Assembly (NCBI RefSeq): GCF_002286775.1
Contig: NZ_NSGJ01000020.1
Location: forward strand, 1 to 64,000
DNA length: 64,000 bases
Direction of reading: 5' to 3'
DNA from: Myroides sp. N17-2
GTDB taxonomy: Bacteria; Bacteroidota; Bacteroidia; Flavobacteriales; Flavobacteriaceae
The notes beneath the pieces were generated by a model. That model made no database searches, was not told the DNA's origin, and saw nothing but the letters and a program-made list of their open reading frames with translations. Below are positions 58,024-64,000 of the stretch, one piece after another; the first letter of the stretch is position 1, and every line of letters begins with the position of its first letter. The position numbers and the translations under genes were made by a program.

Positions 58024-59397
58024 CTAATTATTATTTATTAATTTATTTGACAGCTTATGAAAACGCCAATAAAGACATACGGCTGCCATTGTCAATCCTG
58101 CTAATAGCCCTATCCATATTCCTGCTGCGCCTACACTAGTGTATAGTCCTAAATATATAGACACAGGGAAACCTATAATCCAATACGATATAAACGTAAT
58201 AATCATCGGCATATTTACATCTTGAAGACCTCTTAATGCGCCTAATGTCACTACTTGAATACAATCTGATATTTGGAATACAGCTGCTACTAATAGTAAT
58301 TTGCCTGCTAATTTAATCACTTCTTGATTCATTACAGCACTTTCGATGTTTTTATTATCTAAAAACAACATTGGAATATAGTTGTGGAATAAGACAAAGA
58401 GTAGCGCAAAAACCGTATAGATTAATACTGCCATCAAAATAATAGAACGAGCTACTACCCTTAACTGCACATAATCTTTTAACCCTCTCTGATTTCCAAC
58501 TCTAATCATTGCTGCTACACTTAATCCACTGGCAAACATAAATGTCATAGATGACATACTCAACGCTATTTGATTTGCTGCCTGAGCTTCTGTCCCTATC
58601 ATTCCTGATAACCACACAGCCCCAACGAATAAAGCAACTTCAAAGAAACTCATCATTCCTGATGGAATACCAATCTTAGTAATCCTAGTCACCATAGCTT
58701 TCTTTATCTCACTAAACTTTATATCGCTCATAAAAGGCTTAAATATATCCTGTTTATGTAAAGCAAAATGCATATATACTAACATAACTATACGCGCAAT
58801 AAGTGTACCATAAGCAGCACCTATCATCCCCATTTTGGGGAATAACCACACACCGTGTATCAACGAATAACTCAATACAAGATTTGTTATATTAGTAATT
58901 AGGGTAGCATACATTGCATTTTTAGTCTTTGACTTACCATCTGCAAACTGCTTATACGCTTGATACATTACCAATGGAATTAAGGATAATGCGACTATAT
59001 CTAAGAATGGTCTAGCTAGTGTAACTACCTCTTCTGGCTGTCCCATATAAATTAATAGTGGCTTGCAAAAATAGATTAGAGCAAACAATATTAATCCAAC
59101 AGTAGTACATAAAAACAACCCATTGACAAATACAGAACGGCCTTCATTAACATCTTTTGCAGCATCACTATGTGCCACTAGAGGTGTTAAAGCTGTTGAA
59201 AATCCGACTCCTAAAGAAATACCTATAAAGACAAAACTATTGGCTAAAGACGCTGCCGCTAATTCTGTCGCACCTATTTTCCCTACTAATATATTATCAA
59301 TTACCCCCACTACGGTGTGACCTAACATTGCTAATATAATAGGGTATGCTAATCGTATGTTATATCCGAATTCTTTATAATATACTGATAAATTCAT
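58024..59397 (-). CDS. MATE-family efflux transporter, NorM-like
   Basis: A 457-residue inner-membrane protein with twelve helices. The start YNIRLAYPIILAMLGHTVVGVIDNILVGKIGATELAAASLANS is split here as LAYPIILAMLGHTVVGV and DNILVGKIGATELAAASL; both match the NorM/MATE subfamily. The second half has SGLSVAAMIRVGNQRGLKD, with the family VGNxxG signature. It exports cationic compounds in exchange for Na+ or H+. The first gene of a two-gene unit with the acidic 83-residue protein. A -7 like box TATATTTG lies 17 bases upstream. Confidence 0.92.
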   Translation of the reverse strand: MNLSVYYKEFGYNIRLAYPIILAMLGHTVVGVIDNILVGKIGATELAAASLANSFVFIGISLGVGFSTALTPLVAHSDAAKDVNEGRSVFVNGLFLCTTVGLILFALIYFCKPLLIYMGQPEEVVTLARPFLDIVALSLIPLVMYQAYKQFADGKSKTKNAMYATLITNITNLVLSYSLIHGVWLFPKMGMIGAAYGTLIARIVMLVYMHFALHKQDIFKPFMSDIKFSEIKKAMVTRITKIGIPSGMMSFFEVALFVGAVWLSGMIGTEAQAANQIALSMSSMTFMFASGLSVAAMIRVGNQRGLKDYVQLRVVARSIILMAVLIYTVFALLFVLFHNYIPMLFLDNKNIESAVMNQEVIKLAGKLLLVAAVFQISDCIQVVTLGALRGLQDVNMPMIITFISYWIIGFPVSIYLGLYTSVGAAGIWIGLLAGLTMAAVCLYWRFHKLSNKLINNN

Positions 59398-59413
59398 TTA
59401 CTTAATTTTTGTG

Positions 59414-59421
59414 CAAATATA
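59414..59421 (-). promoter_or_regulatory. Probable -7 element of the NorM-like gene
   Basis: Minus-strand TATATTTG, a full TAnnTTTG match, 17 bases before the start codon at 59397. The -33 box is not clear. Confidence 0.45.
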
Positions 59422-59536
59422 CTGAGTGTAGATTAAACTAGCTTCCCTTATTACGCGAATCAACAAAAACAAATTCTCAAACGGCAAGTTTATTGCAGTG
59501 CATTTAGTACAAACAACAAATAAAAACACAAAACTT

Positions 59537-60061
59537 ATGTTCAAGCTCACTAAGAAAGTAGCCTTAGCTTCTATTGCTATTGCTACATTAGCGGCATTAC
59601 CTGTAACAGCACAAAAAAAAGACAAACCCTATTACCCTAAAGGGTTTAGAGTTGGTTTCGGATTAAATGGTGGCCTACCACTGAACTCTGAATATAATGT
59701 AGCCGCAGGTATTGACGCAAGAATACAATATGATGTAAGCCAAAAAACATCATTTACACTTACCTCTGGTTATACTCATTTATTTGATGGAGATAATGGA
59801 GACTTAGGTTTAGTACCTGTTAAAGCAGGTTTTAAACAATTCTTAAACAAGAATATCTATGCGATGGGAGAGCTAGGAGCTGGTATAGGTACACATAAAG
59901 GTATGGGAAATACTTTTATATGGTCACCTGCTATAGGGTATGCTAATCGCTACGTAGATGTAAGTCTTCGCTACGAAAACTTTAATGATTATAATACAGA
60001 CCAACTTGCTGTCCGTGTAGCCTACGGATTCTCTTTAAAAAAGAACAGCAAAAAGAAATAG
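59537..60061 (+). CDS. Secreted outer-membrane beta-barrel-like protein
   Basis: About 174 residues when started at MFKLTKKVALASIAIATLA; an in-frame ATG 39 bases earlier adds a non-signal leader. The signal peptide ends TAQKK. The mature part has alternating hydrophobic strands (GFRVGFGLNGGLP, TSFTLTSGYTHLF, KAGFKQFLNKNIYAMGELGAG, AVRVAYGFSL), a pattern of small eight-strand barrels of the outer-membrane beta-barrel family. The C-terminal residues after the last strand are basic (KKNSKKK), which is not the classic final aromatic. No known function. Terminator behind. Confidence 0.8.
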   Translation: MFKLTKKVALASIAIATLAALPVTAQKKDKPYYPKGFRVGFGLNGGLPLNSEYNVAAGIDARIQYDVSQKTSFTLTSGYTHLFDGDNGDLGLVPVKAGFKQFLNKNIYAMGELGAGIGTHKGMGNTFIWSPAIGYANRYVDVSLRYENFNDYNTDQLAVRVAYGFSLKKNSKKK

Positions 60062-60077
60062 CACATAACTGAACTAT

Positions 60078-60115
60078 AAAGCCAATTCTACTACTAGAAT
60101 TGGCTTTGTTATTTT
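60078..60115 (+). terminator. Terminator of the outer-membrane barrel-like gene
   Basis: Perfect stem AAAGCCAATTCTA / TAGAATTGGCTTT followed by GTTATTTT, 16 bases past the stop codon. Confidence 0.7.
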
Positions 60116-60116
60116 A

Positions 60117-60270
60117 ATTTAAATCTGTAGATAACATTTAAACGAGAATGAATTGTATAAAACAGAGCAAGATTAGTGATTAAAACACCCTGTAATGTGG
60201 TTTTAGAGCTATGTAAAGCTATGTAAAGTAGAATTTATTTATCGTAAATGGTAGTTGCCGATTTAAGGTA
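60117..60270 (+). repeat. MITE-like repeat family B, copy 4
   Basis: About 154 bases aligned over full length with copy 2 at 12965. The ends are TTTAAATCTGTAGATAAC and GTTGCCGATTTAAGGTA. The central palindrome is degenerate (ACACCCTGTAATGTGG), and a duplication of GCTATGTAAA is present. It lies next to the PPK2 stop codon, five bases away. Confidence 0.85.
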
Positions 60271-60274
60271 ATAC

Positions 60275-61153
60275 TTACTCTTCATTCTTTAATGTCTCGA
60301 TATACATATCTAAATCTTTCTGAATCTCAGGAGCTAGTTTGGGCAACTTGATATCATCATATTTACTAAACACCTCTTCTAATATCTTAGCAAAAGTAAA
60401 TCTACAGTATGCCTTATCATCCGCTGGTATCACATACCAAGGGCACTGATCAGTAGACGTTCTATTAATCGCTTCTTCATAATACTTTTGATAATCATCC
60501 CAATACTCTCTTTCTTTTACATCGCTTGGTTCGAACTTCCAATTGTGTTTCTCCTTTTCAAGTCGACGCAATATTCTCTTTTTCTGCTCTTTTTTACTTA
60601 GGTGCAAAAAGAACTTCAATACGATAACCCCATTATTAGCGATATGCTGTTCGAAGTTATTAATCTCCTCATAACGTTTATCCCAGAACTCTTCTGTTAG
60701 ATCCGTTGGTTTCTCTATACCAGGTATCATCTCGTTCATTACCACTTGTGAATGCACACGTGAGATTAGTACATTCTCATAATGACTACGGTTAAACACA
60801 GTGAACTTCCCTCTCTCTGGCAGATTCACATAATGTCTCCATAGATAGTCGTGCTCTAATTCATACGAAGTTGGTTTTTTAAAACTCTGTACGACTACTC
60901 CTCTAGCATTAAATGATTTAAAAACTTCTCGTATTAAACTATCCTTACCTGCGGTATCCATTCCCTGAATACAGATTAGTACACTATAGCGATTATGCGC
61001 ATACATGATATCTTGAAACTTACCTAAGTTGCGACTTAGCTTGTCTACTTTTCGAAAAGCTTTAGTCATAGAAAAGTTTAAATCGGGAACTGTAGAAAGT
61101 TCATCTAATTTCACTTTGCTATTGCCTACTCTATATTTTTCTTCTAAATTCAT
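60275..61153 (-). CDS. PPK2-family polyphosphate kinase
   Basis: A 292-residue protein with the PPK2 Walker A motif IQGMDTAGKDSLIREVF (about 79-95) and Walker B-type FNRSHYENVLISRVH. The lid segment lies in LRRLEKEKHNWKFE. PPK2 enzymes transfer phosphate between polyphosphate and nucleotides, mostly NDP or NMP to NTP, and so recover ATP or GTP from storage polyphosphate. Subclass (I to III) cannot be decided by eye. Divergent to the 279-residue gene with 57 bases between them. A family B repeat lies directly behind it. Confidence 0.93.
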   Translation of the reverse strand: MNLEEKYRVGNSKVKLDELSTVPDLNFSMTKAFRKVDKLSRNLGKFQDIMYAHNRYSVLICIQGMDTAGKDSLIREVFKSFNARGVVVQSFKKPTSYELEHDYLWRHYVNLPERGKFTVFNRSHYENVLISRVHSQVVMNEMIPGIEKPTDLTEEFWDKRYEEINNFEQHIANNGVIVLKFFLHLSKKEQKKRILRRLEKEKHNWKFEPSDVKEREYWDDYQKYYEEAINRTSTDQCPWYVIPADDKAYCRFTFAKILEEVFSKYDDIKLPKLAPEIQKDLDMYIETLKNEE

Positions 61154-61209
61154 TTCATCACAATTAAAAGTTTAAATTACTACTTTATTTTAAAACAAAC
61201 ATTTATCTC

Positions 61210-62049
61210 ATGAAACAAATTGCTTTAGAATTACTTTTTCATCTATTAGGTATAGGTGCTGCCTCAGGTCTGGTATATGAAGATAATCAGGTACATATTA
61301 TCTCTGACAATTCTACTTACTTTTATCACTATAACTTAGAACAACAACATTTATACAAAACTTCATTATCTAGTGATAACTTAAGTGAAGAGAATATCTA
61401 TAAAGCTGCTAAACCTGACTACGAATCTATTACGACAGATGGTGTCAACTACTATATTTTTGGTTCGGGGTCTAAACCCAACCGTATAAAATTAGTAGAA
61501 GTAAATAGATTGACTAATGAAGTGTTATCAGAGAATGAACTTGATATTCTTTATGATTCTATGAAGAGCTTTGCTAATCTAAGTGATGAGGACTTTAATA
61601 TAGAGGGAGTAATCTATGATAACGACTTATGGTATTTCTTTAATAGAGGTAATGGTCCTAAAGGAGCTAATGGAATATTCGTGGTGAAGGGAAACAACAT
61701 CTTAAATGACTTTCAAATCACCTATACTCCTATCAAACTACCGAAGCTTAATAAAGTACAAACAAGCTTTACTGATGCTATAAAAGTAGAGGATAAAATA
61801 TACTTCCTTGCTGCTGCAGAAGATGGTAAATCAACTTATGCTGATGGAGAAATAAAAGGAACTATACTAGGAAGAATAAACACTTCAAAACTGAAAATAG
61901 AGAAAACACTAACCATTAGTAACACACACAAATTCGAAGGAATAACATTATATAGCCAAGAAGGTAACAACTTAGAGTTTTTACTATGTGAAGATCCTGA
62001 TAATGATGAGAATAAATCAGGCATATACAAATTATCCATAAAGAATTAA
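61210..62049 (+). CDS. DUF6929-like protein, propeller type
   Basis: A 279-residue protein. It opens with LLFHLLGIGAASGLVYEDNQ, a hydrophobic but not clearly cleaved lead, and then shows repeated short strands (VHIISDNSTYFYHYNLEQQH, VNYYIFGSGSKPNR, KIYFLAAAEDGKSTYADGEI) in the manner of a beta-propeller. I believe it belongs to DUF6929; the assignment is from memory. A conserved-looking NIEGVIYDNDLWYFFNRGNG is in the middle. Its role is unknown. Divergent from PPK2; the two may share control. Confidence 0.72.
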   Translation: MKQIALELLFHLLGIGAASGLVYEDNQVHIISDNSTYFYHYNLEQQHLYKTSLSSDNLSEENIYKAAKPDYESITTDGVNYYIFGSGSKPNRIKLVEVNRLTNEVLSENELDILYDSMKSFANLSDEDFNIEGVIYDNDLWYFFNRGNGPKGANGIFVVKGNNILNDFQITYTPIKLPKLNKVQTSFTDAIKVEDKIYFLAAAEDGKSTYADGEIKGTILGRINTSKLKIEKTLTISNTHKFEGITLYSQEGNNLEFLLCEDPDNDENKSGIYKLSIKN

Positions 62050-62203
62050 AAACAAATCCCAATAAACAATACAAAATATCAATAAATTAAAAATAAAAGT
62101 CAATAATATTAATTTTTATAACTAATTTTAACCTTTATTAACATCTAAGTAATTTAATTAAACTACTAGAGAATAAACACTAAAATTTATAAAACATTAA
62201 TAT

Positions 62204-62899
62204 ATGAATCCATTATTAATTGCTGCTATTGTAGTAGTATTTGGAGGTAGCTATGTGTACATATTTATGCTTCAAAAAAAGAATAAACAAGTAGCTAAAG
62301 AATATGAAGCTCCTGGTATGATAGCACAGAGTCAAGAATTTCAAGATGAACTGCTTCAACGAATGTTTAACCCGTTAGCACAACGCTTTACTAGTCAAGA
62401 AATAGATGCCTTCACTGAATGCGCTTACATTACAGACTTAACATCTAAAACGAAGAGTACATTATTAACAGGACTGAAAGTAATTGGTTATAGTTTAATT
62501 GGTGTTAGAGCTACTTACACACAGGCTGCTAATGCTGCATATTTAGTATTGATAGGTGAAGATCTACATTACATCCTTTTTCAAGAAGGAGAGCTTACAG
62601 ATTTTTTCACAATGACTAGAAGTCAATTACAGAAAGCTAAAATAATAGATCTAAGCGCTGTTGACAAGACTACTAGAGTATATTCTACAATAGGAGATAA
62701 AGTTAGCAAAAAGCTTATCTTAGATAACAATGGTAAAACAACGGAAATTATATTCTTTGACCGAGTTTCTAAAGGTACACAAGGAATACCATTATCTGAT
62801 TCTACTACTAATATTAAAGATATATTAGGTAAATGTAGAGTAATGGGAATACGCTTTCAAGATAAACTAAAAGAGCAGTACCCTCATCTAAAACATTAA
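62204..62899 (+). CDS. Membrane-anchored hypothetical protein, 231 residues
   Basis: A protein with one N-terminal membrane helix (3-22, LLIAAIVVVFGGSYVYIFML), then a short basic linker (QKKNKQ) and a soluble domain of 200 residues. The domain is mixed alpha/beta, with AYLVLIGEDLHYILFQEGEL and IIDLSAVDKTTRVY in the middle and a terminal MGIRFQDKLKEQYPHLKH. No family is recognised. The stop codon falls inside a remnant of the family C repeat end (62896-62922), so the 3' end of the gene was probably reshaped by it. Confidence 0.7.
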   Translation: MNPLLIAAIVVVFGGSYVYIFMLQKKNKQVAKEYEAPGMIAQSQEFQDELLQRMFNPLAQRFTSQEIDAFTECAYITDLTSKTKSTLLTGLKVIGYSLIGVRATYTQAANAAYLVLIGEDLHYILFQEGELTDFFTMTRSQLQKAKIIDLSAVDKTTRVYSTIGDKVSKKLILDNNGKTTEIIFFDRVSKGTQGIPLSDSTTNIKDILGKCRVMGIRFQDKLKEQYPHLKH

Positions 62900-62922
62900 A
62901 CCCAGAATCAACATTAGCCATA
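62896..62922 (-). repeat. Solo end of a family C element
   Basis: TTAAACCCAGAATCAACATTAGCC matches the outer end of the family C element at 18994-19158 in opposite orientation, with one or two changes. The rest of the element is absent. The first TAA is the stop codon of the gene at 62204. Confidence 0.6.
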
Positions 62923-62927
62923 GAACA

Positions 62928-62965
62928 AAAAAAGCAGAAGTATCACTACCTCTGCTTTTCTTTTG
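62928..62965. terminator. Bidirectional terminator
   Basis: Stem AAAAGCAGA / TCTGCTTTT with A and T tracts on each side, between two convergent genes. Confidence 0.65.
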
Positions 62966-62989
62966 CTCTAATAATAAAGCTATATTGAA

Positions 62990-64000
62990 TTATTTGTTTT
63001 CTCTTCTAAATCTTCTGTTTGTCCAGACTGCAAATATAAAATAAAAAAGACAAAGCCCCCACATTTTAATAAATACATCATTAATTTCAGACAACGATGC
63101 GCCGAACTGTGTTAATGACACGAATCCTTTCACCCCCAATGTACTTGGAGCCAAAACAGATACTGTCTTTATCCAAGCTGGAAAAGCGATAGTAGGCCAA
63201 GAAGTTCCACTTATCATCAGTGCTGGAATAGAAAATACAGTAATACTCATAATAGCATCTTCTCTGCGTTTAAAGAAGTTTACTAATCCCATTCCTAAGA
63301 AAGTGATGGATAATATAACAGGTATTAAGAATACTATTATCTCTATTAACTTTCCTCTCTGAGGTAGATTATAAACATGCATCACTATTAATATCTCTAT
63401 TAATAATAGTACCATAGAGATGACTAAGTATGCTAATCCTCTCCCAAAAGTCAAAAATACATTACTAAATCTTCTTTTCTCTGCATAAGCGAATACTTGC
63501 GCAAATCTTCCACCTTCACGCAACGTTCCACCCATTATTCCCATAGCCGTTAACTGTAATGTCTGTAAAGCTATAATGAATACAACAGGCATTAAGAATG
63601 TAGCATATCCTACATTAATATTATATAATGGTACCGCAGTAACATTAAATGGTCGTCTTGTGGCTACAGCCTGATCCATAGGAGTACTTTGATTCATGGC
63701 TTTATTTACCTCTACCTGGGCATTAAATGTCCCCATCGATACCATTACAGCTCCTAATGTCTGTTTATAATACAGCATATACGAAGCATCAGCATACACT
63801 GATATAGCAGGTACCTCCCCTTTTTGCATATCCTTAGTAAAATCTTTTGGAATCATAATAATACCTCTAACTTCACCTTTATCATATATCTCTTTTGCAG
63901 CATCAAAATCAGTAGTTCTATAAACCACTTTTATCTGATGGGTGGCATCTATCATTCTACCTACTTGCTGCCCTAACTTTGCTTGATCATTATCTACAAT
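62990..64000 (-). CDS. ABC-2 type transporter permease (YbhR/YhhJ-like), cut by the window edge
   Basis: A minus-strand gene that enters from beyond position 64000. The frame is open to the edge, and the residues before the first Met here (IVDNDQAKLGQQVGR) continue the family sequence, so its true start lies outside. The visible 336 residues contain the periplasmic region with RGIIMIPKDFTKDMQKGE and VYADASYMLYYKQTLGAVM, then five or six membrane helices ending in YFIFAVWTNRRFRR. This is the ABC-2 permease type with a large loop between helices 1 and 2, as in YbhR and YhhJ, which export drugs or other small molecules. The ATPase and the membrane-fusion protein would be upstream, outside the window. 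Confidence 0.9.
   Translation of the reverse strand: MVDNDQAKLGQQVGRMIDATHQIKVVYRTTDFDAAKEIYDKGEVRGIIMIPKDFTKDMQKGEVPAISVYADASYMLYYKQTLGAVMVSMGTFNAQVEVNKAMNQSTPMDQAVATRRPFNVTAVPLYNINVGYATFLMPVVFIIALQTLQLTAMGIMGGTLREGGRFAQVFAYAEKRRFSNVFLTFGRGLAYLVISMVLLLIEILIVMHVYNLPQRGKLIEIIVFLIPVILSITFLGMGLVNFFKRREDAIMSITVFSIPALMISGTSWPTIAFPAWIKTVSVLAPSTLGVKGFVSLTQFGASLSEINDVFIKMWGLCLFYFIFAVWTNRRFRRENK

Overview
The window looks like chromosome of a Bacteroidota species, most likely a Flavobacteriaceae member near Myroides. The DNA is strongly AT-rich. Start codons rarely carry a Shine-Dalgarno sequence. The clear promoters are of the TTTG/TAnnTTTG type used by the Bacteroidota housekeeping sigma factor. The gene content includes TonB-dependent receptors, GLPGLI, DUF4374, DUF6266, DUF4261 and lipoproteins with acidic +2 residues. 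The genus is my recollection of gene content and has not been tested by a search. I saw no rRNA, tRNA, CRISPR array, prophage or transposase gene. Most of the window is core chromosome; the unusual material lies in the intergenic regions.

Layout. 0.1-6.3 kb: small minus-strand genes (propeller-like protein, VOC protein, HigA-like regulator, secreted plug-like protein), then folD, ffh and a hypothetical gene. 6.5-11 kb (+): repeat lipoprotein, a long RluA-type pseudouridine synthase and a DUF445 membrane protein. 11-16 kb: a structured intergenic region, then minus-strand hypothetical genes, a DUF4261 gene and hisS. 16-19 kb: ABC permease, truC, YiaA-like protein and a repeat-rich spacer. 19.5-30.2 kb: envelope and transport genes (outer-membrane barrel with GLPGLI, MATE pump, ElaA-type acetyltransferase, CPBP protease, and a TonB receptor with a DUF4374 surface lipoprotein resembling the XusA/XusB xenosiderophore pair). 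30.3-34.5 kb: serC, a SerA-like gene with altered catalytic residues, LuxC-type acyl-CoA reductase and a ferredoxin. 34.7-41.5 kb: accessory or poorly known genes, a tandem pair of secreted paralogues, a hotdog thioesterase and a cobalamin riboswitch. 41.7-46 kb: the leuACDB operon. 46-64 kb: LTA-synthase-like protein, rpmH, carB, rmuC, mgtE, an Fsr-like MFS pump, meaB, a second MATE pump, PPK2 and a truncated ABC-2 permease.

The most interesting material is non-coding. A complete-looking cobalamin riboswitch precedes an acyl-CoA thioesterase gene instead of a B12 transport or B12-dependence gene. A MITE-like family with at least four copies (about 154 bp, one cut down to 114 bp) and a related fifth element with different ends is scattered through the window, often close to gene 3' ends. 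A second, unrelated dispersed repeat occurs twice. The tail and terminator of the yiaA-like gene are duplicated around a composite insert made of two of these repeats. Among proteins, the SerA homologue next to serC appears to lack the family's catalytic Arg and His, and a secreted 139-residue protein ends in an isolated TonB-plug-like motif.
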